Shown here piece after piece: positions 16,393-26,598 of a stretch of 61,671 nt of DNA; the first letter of the stretch is position 1; each line of letters starts with the position of its first letter. Origin of the DNA: Firmicutes bacterium AM41-11 (GTDB lineage Bacteria > Bacillota_I > Bacilli_A > Erysipelotrichales > Erysipelotrichaceae); the NCBI GenBank assembly GCA_003480165.1, contig QUIQ01000010.1:1-61671 (forward strand), written 5' to 3'. The notes below the pieces were generated by a model, which was not told the origin of the DNA, made no database searches, and saw nothing but the letters and a program-made list of their open reading frames with translations. The translations under genes were made by a program, and so were the position numbers.

Positions 16393-17304
16393 CATGCAGT
16401 CTTCAAACCAATGCAAGATATCGTTTTGAATCTGAACATAATTGGTTTCGTTTAATAATTCATGACGGTCTTTGTCATACAGTTTAAACTGCACATTTTG
16501 AATATTCTCTTTTTTCAATAAATCATAGACGCGCTTTACACCTAAGCCAAAGTTTCCAATTGGATCATCTTTTCCTGACATCAACAAGATGGGTAAGTCT
16601 TTTGGAATGTCATCGCTGTGACGATGGGCATATTCAATGGCTTCGAAAAGGGTATAGTAACCATTCACTGTAAAATCAAAATTGTTCCATGGATGGGCAT
16701 TATAAGCATCCACAATGCCTTCATCTTTTGAAAGCCAATCATTTTTAGTACGAGCTGGTTCGAATTTCTTATTTGCGGAACCAAGTACAACTCTTCCCAA
16801 TACTTGACTGCGATATTCCCAACCTTTGGTTTGTGCGATGCTTAAACATAAAGCTTTAGCACTTTTTAAAGTAGCAGGGGAATAATAGCCAGTGCCCATA
16901 AGGATGGCTCCACTTAGATTCTCTCCATATTTTTCGATGTATTCCTGGCAGAGGAAAGAGCCCATGCTGTGACCGAGAATAAAATAAGGAACATCAGGGA
17001 AACGCACTTGGGTCATGGCTTGTAGGGTGTGTATGTCTTCGATTAAACACTCATTGCCATTTTTCGCAAAATAGCCATAGGCATTTTCATCTTTGACGGA
17101 TTGTCCGTGTCCAAGTTGGTCATGACCAATGACGTAATAGCCATGATCGGTTAAAAAATTCGCAAAACGATCATAACGATCCATGAATTCTACCATGCCA
17201 TGAATAATCTGTACGACAGCCTTTACTTGACAAGAAGGTTTCCATTCAATGGCATGAATGTTGGTTTGATTATCTTTTGATGGATAAGTAAAATAGTTCT
17301 TCAT
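16381..17304 (-). CDS. Alpha/beta hydrolase, monoacylglycerol-lipase/lysophospholipase type
   Basis: A 307-residue Hydrolase_4-type protein. The oxyanion segment is QIIHGMVEFMDRY, the nucleophile elbow GHSMGS, the Asp lies in LMSGKDDPIG and the catalytic His in DKDRHEL. It should release fatty acid from monoglycerides or lysophospholipids; no signal peptide is present. I chose ATG 17304, after AAAGGAAG, over an upstream in-frame extension. A -10-like TACAAT lies at 17330-17325. It diverges from glycerol kinase, which suggests that the glycerol it frees is used next door. Confidence 0.87.
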   Translation of the reverse strand: MKNYFTYPSKDNQTNIHAIEWKPSCQVKAVVQIIHGMVEFMDRYDRFANFLTDHGYYVIGHDQLGHGQSVKDENAYGYFAKNGNECLIEDIHTLQAMTQVRFPDVPYFILGHSMGSFLCQEYIEKYGENLSGAILMGTGYYSPATLKSAKALCLSIAQTKGWEYRSQVLGRVVLGSANKKFEPARTKNDWLSKDEGIVDAYNAHPWNNFDFTVNGYYTLFEAIEYAHRHSDDIPKDLPILLMSGKDDPIGNFGLGVKRVYDLLKKENIQNVQFKLYDKDRHELLNETNYVQIQNDILHWFEDCMEES

Positions 17305-17377
17305 TGTAGCACTTCCTTTTCTATATTGTACCATGGTCGAAAAGGGTGCAGGGTAAAAAATTCACAGGAAAAAATAG

Positions 17378-18960
<1,583 letters not shown>

Positions 18961-18961
<1 letters not shown>

Positions 18962-18987
18962 AAGCTTGGGGTTTTCCAAGCTTTTTA
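18961..18987 (+). terminator. glpK terminator
   Basis: AAAGCTTGG (18961-18969) pairs with CCAAGCTTT, then a T-run. Confidence 0.88.
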
Positions 18988-19016
18988 TTATAATCTATCC
19001 TAAAGGATGTGATGAT

Positions 19017-20183
19017 ATGTATCGAGCAAAAAAAATGGATTATTTTAATACCTCGATTTTTACGGAGTTAAAAGAAATGAAACAAGCCTATGTGGGACGT
19101 ACAGGACAAGAACCTATAGATTTTTCAATTGGTTCGCCAAACATTCCTCCAGTTGCTTCGATTGTTTCTGAGATTGAAAAACAAGTAGCTGTTCCTGAGA
19201 ACTTTAAATATGCGATTACCGAATTACCCGAAATGTTAGAAGCTATTCAAACTTGGTATCAAAAGCGTTATGGCGTAGCCCTGGATTTGGATCAAATTGT
19301 CTGTGCTTCCGGAAGTCAGGAAGTCTTAAGCACGATTTGTTTGGCTTTTTGTGATCCGGGAGATTTGGTCTTAGTGCCAGATCCTTGTTATCCAGTTTTC
19401 CAGGATGGACCGCATATTGCGGGTTGTGAAGTAGCTTATATGCCATTAAAAGCGGAAAAGGATTATTTGATTGATTTTGATGCGATTGATCCAGACCTGG
19501 CTAAACGCGCTAAATTAATGATTGTTTCATATCCCAACAATCCAACTTGTGCGACGGCACCGGATAGCTGGTATCAAGCTTTGATTCAGTTCGCAAAGGC
19601 CAATGATATTATGGTCTTACATGATAATGCCTATAGTGAACTTGTCTATGAGGGAGACTTAGGTAAGAGTTTCTTAGCTTTCCCTGGGGCCATGGATGTA
19701 GGTATTGAGTGTAATTCATTATCCAAAACCTTTGGCTTAGCGGGTGCTCGACTCGGGGTTGTCGTAGGAAATAAGGAAATGATTGCCAATTATCGACAAC
19801 TGAAATCCAATATGGATTATGGGGTATATCTACCTGTGCAATATGGAGGAATTGAAGCCATTGAACATTGTCAGGCTTCCATTGAACAAACGCGTAATGC
19901 GTATAAAGAACGTCGTGATGCTCTGGTACAAGCTTTTCAAGCAGCTGGATGGCGTGTTCCGGCATCAAAGGGAACCATGTTTGCGTGGGCACCAATTCCC
20001 GATAAATATGTTGATTCGAATGCCTTCACAAAAGACCTGTTAGAAAAGGCTGGGGTTGTGGTTACACCAGGTCAATCTTTTGGCCAAGAAGGAAACCGCT
20101 TTGTTCGTTTGGCATTGGTAGAAGATGTCGAGCGAATCCAGTTAGCAGCCCAGCGTTTTAAAGAAACGGATATCTTTTTATAA
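19017..20183 (+). CDS. Class I/II PLP-dependent aminotransferase
   Basis: A 388-residue fold-type I aminotransferase. The PLP lysine lies in NSLSKTFGLAGARLG, with SYPNNPT and HDNAYSEL for cofactor contacts and a C-terminal Arg in RLALVEDVE. It resembles LL-diaminopimelate and related transaminases of clostridia (DFSIGSPNIPP), but the substrate cannot be fixed from sequence. ATG 19017 follows AAAGGATGTGATG, a good match to the 16S anti-SD. Monocistronic, bounded by terminators. Confidence 0.88.
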   Translation: MYRAKKMDYFNTSIFTELKEMKQAYVGRTGQEPIDFSIGSPNIPPVASIVSEIEKQVAVPENFKYAITELPEMLEAIQTWYQKRYGVALDLDQIVCASGSQEVLSTICLAFCDPGDLVLVPDPCYPVFQDGPHIAGCEVAYMPLKAEKDYLIDFDAIDPDLAKRAKLMIVSYPNNPTCATAPDSWYQALIQFAKANDIMVLHDNAYSELVYEGDLGKSFLAFPGAMDVGIECNSLSKTFGLAGARLGVVVGNKEMIANYRQLKSNMDYGVYLPVQYGGIEAIEHCQASIEQTRNAYKERRDALVQAFQAAGWRVPASKGTMFAWAPIPDKYVDSNAFTKDLLEKAGVVVTPGQSFGQEGNRFVRLALVEDVERIQLAAQRFKETDIFL

Positions 20184-20189
20184 GATGAG

Positions 20190-20216
20190 CAGAAGAGAAT
20201 ATTCTCTTCTGTTTTC
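20190..20216 (+). terminator. Terminator of the aminotransferase gene
   Basis: A perfect palindrome (20190-20211; CAGAAGAGAAT and its complement), then TTTTCTTTT. Confidence 0.85.
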
Positions 20217-20245
20217 TTTTGGGGGCAATATGATAAAATTGAGGC

Positions 20246-21154
20246 ATGGGAAGCTATTTATCAAATCAAGCATGGCAAGATTTTCAAAACTATTTGCCAT
20301 TAAGAAATCGTTTGACGGAGGATATTCGTTGCAAAGAAGAATATGTGTTTTTTAACGATATTCAAATTCATTGTGATGTCTATCAACCACTATATTTTAA
20401 AGGAACATTGATCTTGTTGCATGGGTTATGTGGCAATGGACGTTTGATGTCTTTTTTAGCGGTGCCTTTTTATCGCTTAGGCTATCGGGTGATTTGTCCA
20501 GATATGCCTTTGTTGGGATATACGCAGTTTGCCAAAGAGATTTCTTATCAAGATTGGGTAGATAGCGCAAAAGCCGTTGTGGAGCATTATCATATTGAAA
20601 ACACCTTTCTATTTGGTTTGAGTTTAGGAGGCACACTTGCGTATCAAGTTGCGGCAGCTTGTCCTTATATACAAGGGATTATGGCTACTTGTTTTCTCGA
20701 TTTAAATCAAAGCGATGTTTGTAATGAAATCTTGATTGGGACCATGGCAGATCGATGGCTCTTATCGGATCATGTACCAAAGCTCCTGCAAAAGAAAAAG
20801 CTTTTACTTTCTTCTATTTTGAATTTAGATGGCATCTGCAACAATGAAGCAATGTTGGAACTATTAAAAAAAGATCCTTTAGCGGCAGGCGCAAAACTGC
20901 CTCTGCGTTTTTTAACAAGTTTCTTTCATCCGCAACTTCCGGATCCGAAAACGTATACAGTTCCGGTATTGTGCATGCATCCGCAAATGGATCGGTGGAT
21001 CGACTTTTCCTATTCCCAACAGTTTTATGAGAAAATTCAAACGAAAAAACGGCTTGTGCTGATTGAAGGAGCGGGGCATCTTCCTATGGAAGCCATTGGT
21101 CTATCGCAACTTCAATTAGAAATGTTGAAATTTATGAAGGAGTATTGCGAATAA
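20246..21154 (+). CDS. Alpha/beta hydrolase
   Basis: A 302-residue protein with the hydrolase core LILLHGLCGNGR (oxyanion), the elbow GLSLGG (Ser nucleophile) and the C-terminal EGAGHLP (His). The specificity is unknown. The only visible start, ATG 20246, lies about 6 nt after a TAAAAT that looks like a -10 (20234-20239), and the sole GAGG is one base away from the ATG, so the mRNA may be nearly leaderless. First gene of a unit with the GNAT and EEP-family genes. Confidence 0.82.
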   Translation: MGSYLSNQAWQDFQNYLPLRNRLTEDIRCKEEYVFFNDIQIHCDVYQPLYFKGTLILLHGLCGNGRLMSFLAVPFYRLGYRVICPDMPLLGYTQFAKEISYQDWVDSAKAVVEHYHIENTFLFGLSLGGTLAYQVAAACPYIQGIMATCFLDLNQSDVCNEILIGTMADRWLLSDHVPKLLQKKKLLLSSILNLDGICNNEAMLELLKKDPLAAGAKLPLRFLTSFFHPQLPDPKTYTVPVLCMHPQMDRWIDFSYSQQFYEKIQTKKRLVLIEGAGHLPMEAIGLSQLQLEMLKFMKEYCE

Positions 21155-21158
21155 GACG

Positions 21159-21647
21159 ATGGAAATAATTGATTTAGACGTAGATGGTACTTATTTAGAA
21201 GCAGCCATGGAAATTTGGAATGCGGTTGTTTTAGAAGGAAAGGCCTTTCCGCAAATAAATTGTTTAGATGCAGATTCTGCTAAAACCTTCTTTTCCAGTC
21301 AAACGAAAACGCGGATAGCACTGGATCAAGGGCAAGTTGTAGGTCTATATATCTTGCATCCCAATAATGTTGGTCGTTGTGGCCATATTTGTAATGCGAG
21401 TTATGCGGTCAAAACGAATATGCGCAAGAAACATATTGGCCAAACTTTAGTCCTGGATTGTTTAGAACAGGCAAAGCTTTGTGGTTTTAAAATCTTACAA
21501 TTTAATGCGGTTGTAGCTTCGAATACTTCTGCTTTGGCTTTGTATAAAAAACTAGGATTTGTGCCTCTAGGGGTAATTCCAAATGGTTTCTTTAATAAAG
21601 ATGGCGTCTATGAAGATATTATTCCTCATTATATTAATCTAAAATAA
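21159..21647 (+). CDS. GNAT-family N-acetyltransferase
   Basis: A 162-residue GNAT protein. The acetyl-CoA loop is a variant of Q/RxxGxG/A, in NMRKKHIGQTLVLDCLEQAK. The following strand and helix (LQFNAVVASNTSALALYKKLGF) are the classic motif B region. It transfers an acetyl group to an amine; the acceptor is unknown. It starts 5 nt after the hydrolase stop. Confidence 0.87.
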   Translation: MEIIDLDVDGTYLEAAMEIWNAVVLEGKAFPQINCLDADSAKTFFSSQTKTRIALDQGQVVGLYILHPNNVGRCGHICNASYAVKTNMRKKHIGQTLVLDCLEQAKLCGFKILQFNAVVASNTSALALYKKLGFVPLGVIPNGFFNKDGVYEDIIPHYINLK

Positions 21648-21661
21648 TATAGGAGATTGTC

Positions 21662-22720
21662 ATGAAAAAAATTATAAAAACAATAGGAATTGTATTTCTT
21701 GTCTTTGTACTTGTGGTGGCTGGTTATGTAGGCTATGTTTTTGCGACTTATTATCGTTTACCGGATAAACAAAAAGTTTCCATTCGCCAATATGCGACCG
21801 ATGAGGTAGTTGATTTAAGTCAAAATCAAAGAATTGTTACGGCAAATTTAGGCTTTGGTGCATATAGTGATGATTTCTCTTTTTTTATGGATGGCGGCGA
21901 TCAATCACGTGCTTATAGTGAAAAGGCTGTGAAAAAGAATATTCAAGGATCTTTAAAAGCGGTGGCTTCATTAAAACCGAATTTTGTCTTCTTTCAAGAA
22001 GTCGATACCAATGGGACAAGAAGTCATCATATCGATGAAGATGATTTGCTTCAAAAAGGTTTACCAGATTATTCTTCTACTTGGACGCAAAACTACGATA
22101 GTCCTTATTTGATGTATCCATTGAATCATCCGCATGGAAAGAATAAATCAGGATTGACGACTTTTTCCGATGTGCAGATGCAATCGGCTATTCGCCGTTC
22201 CTTGCCAATTGAAGAAGGCTTTTCCAAGTTTATGGATCTGGATCGCTGCTATGTGAAACAAAGATTGCAAACTTCGAAACAAAAAGATTTGGTTTTATAT
22301 AATGTGCATCTATCGGCTTATACAAGTGATTCTTCAACGGCGGATAAACAATTGAAAATGTTGTTTAAGGATATGCAAAAAGAAGCGAACAAAGGCAATT
22401 ACGTGATTGCAGGTGGGGATTTTAATAAAGACTTATTAGGTAATTCCGATCAAGTTTTTAATAAAGGAAAAGCGACGAAAGATTCCTGGGCAAAACCAAT
22501 CAAAAAGAAGATGATTCCTAAGGGTTTCCATTTGGTAGAACCAGAGAACCAGATTCCATCTTGTCGAAATGCCAATCAAAAATATGCAAAATCCAGCAAC
22601 ACGTATCTCTTGGATGGTTTTATTGTTTGTGATACGATTACGGTAAACAAATCAGAAGTACTCGATACAAAATTCAAATACAGTGATCATAATCCTGTAT
22701 ATTTAGATTTTAAGGGATAG
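21662..22720 (+). CDS. Membrane-anchored endonuclease/exonuclease/phosphatase (EEP) family protein
   Basis: A 352-residue protein. One N-terminal transmembrane helix (residues ~6-30) is followed by an EEP domain with the catalytic landmarks FFQEVD (metal Glu), VHLSAY, GGDFNKD (Asp/Asn) and SDHNPV (His/Asp). The fold covers DNases, sphingomyelinases and phosphatases. With an extracellular domain, a nuclease or lipid phosphodiesterase role is most likely; I cannot separate these. Strong Shine-Dalgarno TAGGAG. Part of the unit starting at 20246. Confidence 0.85.
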   Translation: MKKIIKTIGIVFLVFVLVVAGYVGYVFATYYRLPDKQKVSIRQYATDEVVDLSQNQRIVTANLGFGAYSDDFSFFMDGGDQSRAYSEKAVKKNIQGSLKAVASLKPNFVFFQEVDTNGTRSHHIDEDDLLQKGLPDYSSTWTQNYDSPYLMYPLNHPHGKNKSGLTTFSDVQMQSAIRRSLPIEEGFSKFMDLDRCYVKQRLQTSKQKDLVLYNVHLSAYTSDSSTADKQLKMLFKDMQKEANKGNYVIAGGDFNKDLLGNSDQVFNKGKATKDSWAKPIKKKMIPKGFHLVEPENQIPSCRNANQKYAKSSNTYLLDGFIVCDTITVNKSEVLDTKFKYSDHNPVYLDFKG

Positions 22721-22731
22721 GAGTGAAACAA

Positions 22732-23145
22732 ATGAATGTCGTTTATGTGAAAATTCATTCAGACTTACGAAAAGAAGGACAAATCTATCAAGTAAGTGAT
22801 GAAGTTGAACAAGAAGTGGAAATTTTTGCGGATGGGAAAGTATGTTTACATGCCATTAGTCACGAAGGTCTGCCTTGTTGGGAAGAGGAAAAAGAAGTAG
22901 AACCAGATGTAGCTTTGGAGATGTTGGCAAAGATTGCTACTTACTTAGAAAATCCGCGAACTTTTCAAGTCGATCATGTCGGACAGTGGCAATTGAATGC
23001 CAAATACGAAGATGGTTCGACTAAGGAAGTTAAGGGACCGATGATTGGAAAGGTTATGGCCGACAATGTGGATTTAACGGCTTATTTGCGGGAAAAGCTA
23101 CCTTTTATGTCATTGGGAATCTTTGATCAAACCGATAGTTTATAA
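22732..23145 (+). CDS. Hypothetical acidic protein
   Basis: A 137-residue soluble, acidic protein (E/D-rich) with no recognised motif or transmembrane segment. ATG 22732 follows AGGGATAGGAG; a GTG at 22723 is also in frame. It lies 11 nt after the EEP gene and ends the unit that began at 20246. No function proposed. Confidence 0.6.
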   Translation: MNVVYVKIHSDLRKEGQIYQVSDEVEQEVEIFADGKVCLHAISHEGLPCWEEEKEVEPDVALEMLAKIATYLENPRTFQVDHVGQWQLNAKYEDGSTKEVKGPMIGKVMADNVDLTAYLREKLPFMSLGIFDQTDSL

Positions 23146-23225
23146 AAAAAGAAGATTAAACGATTTTGAAATTTTAATAACCGATTTTGAATTCTATGGA
23201 AAAATCGTGATTTTAGGTTTATGAT

Positions 23226-23318
23226 AGTCGTAGTTAAGGGCAAACTTGTTGAAAAGCAGGGACGCAAAGCCAAGGGGCTAAAGAAGAAATCTTCAATGCC
23301 AGCCGGTTGCCGATAGAA
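23226..23318 (+). ncRNA. c-di-GMP-I (GEMM-I) riboswitch aptamer
   Basis: The core matches the GEMM-I consensus: AGGGCAAAC (23236-23244), a GAAA tetraloop, GGGACGCAAAGCC (23259-23271), the GGGGCTAAAG junction and a 3' half with GCCAGCCGGTTGCCGAT. The base equivalent to G20 of the V. cholerae Vc2 structure is G, as in c-di-GMP rather than cGAMP binders. A promoter with -10 TATGAT (23220-23225) and -35 TGGAAA (17 bp) precedes it. A terminator follows at 23342, but no ORF of any size occurs for more than 550 bp. Confidence 0.9.
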
Positions 23319-23341
23319 ATCTTTTTTTCTTTTGCTTGTGT

Positions 23342-23374
23342 CACCTGTAAAACTTTTTTTGCAGGTGTTTTTTG
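23342..23374 (+). terminator. Terminator of the c-di-GMP riboswitch
   Basis: CACCTG (23342-23347) pairs with CAGGTG (23362-23367), then seven Ts. It lies about 25 nt beyond the aptamer, the usual place of an expression platform. An obvious anti-terminator could not be traced by eye. Confidence 0.75.
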
Positions 23375-23390
23375 TTCTTAATGGGAAGTA

Positions 23391-23522
23391 TTAGGTTTAG
23401 AGACAAGAGGCGTTAAACCTTAGAATGCTCTATAGAGTATTCATTATCTGTTTCAAGCTATTTGTGGTAAAACTTTTAAACACATTACATAACACACAAC
23501 ATTCTTCACAAATGGCTTGAAA
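23391..23522. repeat. Cluster of three inverted repeats in non-coding DNA
   Basis: AGGTTTA/TAAACCT (23393-23399, 23414-23420); a 20-bp near-palindrome at 23423-23442 centred on CTCTATAGAG; and a 16-bp stem with one mismatch whose arms TTTCAAGC..TTTGTG (23451-23466) and CACAAA..GCTTGAAA (23507-23522) enclose 40 nt. No ORF above about 12 codons with a ribosome site is present. It may be a structured RNA, a regulatory region or an element remnant. From 23523 to 23700 I see only AT-rich DNA, a short CATTCATGAATG palindrome and a weak hairpin with a T-run near 23673-23697. Confidence 0.6.
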
Positions 23523-23710
23523 TATTAATGATTGGGATATTCATTCATGAATGCGGTTTAGGAGGCAAAGGGGAAAATATATAAGCTTGATTCATGATTG
23601 TATATACATCCTTCCAGGCAAGTCCTAGAAGACATATATTTTACAAAAAATAGATACACACTAGAAAAGAACTGCAATGAAAATTGTGGTTTTTTTCTTT
23701 GGGAGAGTAT

Positions 23711-23739
23711 TTGTATTTCTTTTTGGTCTATGGTATTCT
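23711..23739 (+). promoter_or_regulatory. Promoter of the Mn2+ riboswitch-ATPase transcript
   Basis: TTGTAT (23711-23716), 17 bp, extended -10 TGGTATTCT (hexamer 23734-23739). The predicted start near 23746 coincides with the 5' end of the yybP-ykoY aptamer. Confidence 0.75.
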
Positions 23740-23748
23740 GAAACCAAT

Positions 23749-23857
23749 AAAAGGGAGTAGTTCCCATCCAATGGATGGAGTACTGGACGTCATCACGTTA
23801 TCTTTAGTGTAAGATAACTGGGCAGTACATTTTAGCTATAAAACGAGCGAGACTTTT
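23749..23857 (+). ncRNA. yybP-ykoY (Mn2+) riboswitch aptamer
   Basis: AAAAGGGAGTAG at 23749-23760 and GCGAGACTTTT at 23847-23857 are the conserved 5' and 3' strands of the yybP-ykoY motif, enclosing two hairpin arms (for example GTTATCTT/AAGATAAC). The family senses Mn2+ and typically controls Mn exporters and P-type ATPases. Here it leads into such an ATPase. Confidence 0.87.
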
Positions 23858-23893
23858 ATTGCACTTTTGTTGTGCAGTAAGGGTCTCTTTTTT
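23849..23893 (+). terminator. Riboswitch-controlled terminator
   Basis: GAGAC (23849-23853) pairs with GTCTC (23883-23887), extended inside by TATTGCAC/GTGCAGTA, then a T-run. The GAGAC strand is also the 3' strand of the Mn2+ aptamer, so folding of the aptamer and of the terminator exclude each other. This predicts expression in high Mn2+. Confidence 0.85.
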
Positions 23894-23945
23894 CATGCAT
23901 AGAAAAGAACTTACGTACAACGCAAAAGAAAAGGAGAATCTATGT

Positions 23946-26537
23946 ATGGAAGAAACAAAGTATTGGACTTTATCAGAAACGCGTCTATGTCAACTGTTTC
24001 AGGTTGGCCAGGATGGTTTATCTGAAGCAGAGGTAGAAAAGATTCGCAGTAAGAAAGGCGAAAATGTCTTGCAGGAAAGAAAGCCCAAAGCTATTTGGCA
24101 AGTGTTCTTTGATCAATTTGCGGACTTGCTTGTGATTATTTTGATTTTTGCAGCGCTTATTTCCATGTTTTCAGGAAATATCGAAAGCACAATTGTGATT
24201 CTTGTAGTTCTTGTCATGAATGCCGTATTAGGTACATTACAATATGTAAAAGCACAAAAATCTTTAGACAGTTTAAAGCAGCTTTCCAATCCCAACGCAA
24301 AAGTAATTCGTGAAGGTCGAAAACAAGAAATCCCCTCACGAGAAATTGTCCCAGGAGATCTTGTTGTTTTAGAAGCTGGAGATATGGTTGTAGCAGATGG
24401 ACGAATCCTGCATAATTATTCTTTACAAGTTAATGAAAGTTCTTTGACGGGAGAATCAAACAATGTCGAAAAACAAGATGGAATACTAGAAGCTGATACA
24501 GCCTTAGCGGATCGTACGAATATGGTTTATGCCGGAAGTTTGGTCACGTATGGACGGGCGGATGTTTTAGTTACAGCTACGGGTATGGATACGGAACTTG
24601 GCAAGATTGCTGGTTTGATGAATGCGGCAAAGGAAAGGAAGACACCACTACAGGAAAGTTTAGATGCCTTTAGTGGCCGTTTAGCTATCTTTATTTTACT
24701 TATTTGTGTGCTTGTATTTGGCTTATGTCTGTATCGAAACATGGCTATCTTAGATGCCTTGATGTTTGCGGTAGCTCTGGCGGTGGCAGCTATTCCGGAA
24801 GCCTTGGGTTCTATTGTAACGATTGTTCAAGCTTTTGGTACGCAAAAGATGGCTAAGGAACATGCGATTATCAAAGATTTAAAAGCTGTCGAGAGTTTGG
24901 GTTGTGTATCGGTGATTTGTTCGGATAAAACGGGAACTTTAACGCAGAATAAAATGACCGTACAAGAAATCTACGTAAATGGAAAGGTCTTACAACCGGA
25001 AGCATTGGATATCGAAGATAAGGCCCAACAATATGTCTTGTACGATGCACTATTGACTAACGATTCCTCTATTGTGGATGGTAAAGGTATTGGTGATCCA
25101 ACGGAATATGCTTTATTGGAAATGTTTGATCGTATTCCTAAACACTCTGGCATAAAGACGGACAGGCAACGCTTAGAAGAGATTCCTTTTGATTCTACGC
25201 GCAAACTTATGACCACAAAATATAGGATAGATGGTCATTCAACTATCCTTACAAAAGGTGCCGTAGATGTTTTGTTGGAACGTTGTGTTTCTGTTCAGTA
25301 TGGGAATCAAATCGTTGCGATGACAGAGTCAGAAAAAGCGAAGATCAAAGCACAAAATCAAGCTTTTTCGCAACAAGGATTGCGGGTATTAGCGTTTGCA
25401 TATAAGGAAAGCGGTGCAACACTAGATTTAGATGCCGAATATGGTTTTACATTCTTAGGTCTGATTTCCATGGTTGATCCGCCTCGCAAGGAATCTGTGC
25501 AGGCTGTAGCTGATGCGAAAAAAGCAGGAATCAAACCAATCATGATTACGGGAGATCATAAGCTGACTGCCATCGCCATTGCTCAAACGATTGGTATTTA
25601 TGAACCGGGGGATTTGGCCTTAACGGGTGTAGAACTAGATGCCATGACGGATGCGGAACTTGATGCAAAAATAACGCAGATTTCGGTTTATGCTCGTGTG
25701 TCGCCAGAAAATAAAATTCGCATTGTGGAAGCATGGCAAAGAAAGGGCCATATTGTTTCTATGACGGGAGATGGCGTCAACGATGCACCAGCTTTGAAAA
25801 AAGCCGATATTGGTGTGGCAATGGGGATAACCGGAACGGAAGTTTCAAAAGATGCGGCGGCAATGATCTTATCCGATGATAATTTTGCGACCATCATTAA
25901 AGCTGTGGCGAATGGACGGAATGTATATCGTAATATTAAAAATGCGATTTTATTCTTACTATCGGGAAATACAGCAGGTATTCTTGCGGTTTTATATGCG
26001 AGTCTTGTGGGTCTTCCAATGCCGTTTGCTCCTGTGCACTTGTTGTTTATAAATTTGTTGACCGATTCACTTCCGGCTCTTGCGATTGGTATGGAACCGG
26101 CATCAAAAAATCTCTTGTTGGAAAAACCAAGGGATCCAAAAGCAGGTATTCTGACCAAAGCTTTTGTCGGGAAAATGTTTGTACAAGGTGGTTTGATTGC
26201 CTTTGTGACAATGATGGCTTATTCGATTGGTCTTCATGAAAGTGCTATGCTTGCTTCGACTATGGCATTTGCGACGTTGACTTTAGCACGTCTATTCCAT
26301 GGCTTTAACTGTCGGGATAAACAATCTATCTTTCAGTTGGGTTTATTCTCTAATAAATATAGTATCTATGCCTTTGTTGCTGGAACATTGTTATTAGCGC
26401 TTGTCTTATTTGTACCAGCTCTGCATTCACTCTTTTCTGTGGCTGCGATATCTCCAATAAACTATGCCTGGATCGTGCTGCTAGCTTTCCTTCCAACGGC
26501 ATGCATTCAGCTTGTTAAATGGATGCAGGCAAAATAA
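23946..26537 (+). CDS. Cation-transporting P-type ATPase, probable Mn2+ exporter (P2A, YoaB/MgtA-like)
   Basis: An 863-residue P2-type ATPase. Landmarks in order: the N-terminal cation-ATPase domain, actuator TGES, M4 AAIPEAL, phosphorylation site SDKTGTLTQN, hinge TGDGVNDAPALKKADIG, and C-terminal helices M5-M10. The architecture fits Ca2+/Mn2+ pumps. The upstream yybP-ykoY element makes Mn2+ efflux the best guess. I chose ATG 23946, 9 nt after AAGGAG; the longer in-frame reading starts inside the riboswitch terminator. Confidence 0.93.
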   Translation: MEETKYWTLSETRLCQLFQVGQDGLSEAEVEKIRSKKGENVLQERKPKAIWQVFFDQFADLLVIILIFAALISMFSGNIESTIVILVVLVMNAVLGTLQYVKAQKSLDSLKQLSNPNAKVIREGRKQEIPSREIVPGDLVVLEAGDMVVADGRILHNYSLQVNESSLTGESNNVEKQDGILEADTALADRTNMVYAGSLVTYGRADVLVTATGMDTELGKIAGLMNAAKERKTPLQESLDAFSGRLAIFILLICVLVFGLCLYRNMAILDALMFAVALAVAAIPEALGSIVTIVQAFGTQKMAKEHAIIKDLKAVESLGCVSVICSDKTGTLTQNKMTVQEIYVNGKVLQPEALDIEDKAQQYVLYDALLTNDSSIVDGKGIGDPTEYALLEMFDRIPKHSGIKTDRQRLEEIPFDSTRKLMTTKYRIDGHSTILTKGAVDVLLERCVSVQYGNQIVAMTESEKAKIKAQNQAFSQQGLRVLAFAYKESGATLDLDAEYGFTFLGLISMVDPPRKESVQAVADAKKAGIKPIMITGDHKLTAIAIAQTIGIYEPGDLALTGVELDAMTDAELDAKITQISVYARVSPENKIRIVEAWQRKGHIVSMTGDGVNDAPALKKADIGVAMGITGTEVSKDAAAMILSDDNFATIIKAVANGRNVYRNIKNAILFLLSGNTAGILAVLYASLVGLPMPFAPVHLLFINLLTDSLPALAIGMEPASKNLLLEKPRDPKAGILTKAFVGKMFVQGGLIAFVTMMAYSIGLHESAMLASTMAFATLTLARLFHGFNCRDKQSIFQLGLFSNKYSIYAFVAGTLLLALVLFVPALHSLFSVAAISPINYAWIVLLAFLPTACIQLVKWMQAK

Positions 26538-26547
26538 ATAATTAAGA

Positions 26548-26571
26548 CAGAATAGGATTTATTAGGTATAA
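26548..26571 (+). promoter_or_regulatory. glyA promoter
   Basis: TATAAT at 26566-26571 with a moderate -35 (AAGACA) 17 bp upstream. The leader to ATG 26599 is short. Confidence 0.5.
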
Positions 26572-26598
26572 TGGGTTTAATTATCGGGAGGTCGAATT

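Noticed and set aside
23451..23522. Terminal inverted repeats of an insertion sequence or MITE
   Set aside because: No target-site duplication and no transposase remnant could be seen; only one copy is present in the window.
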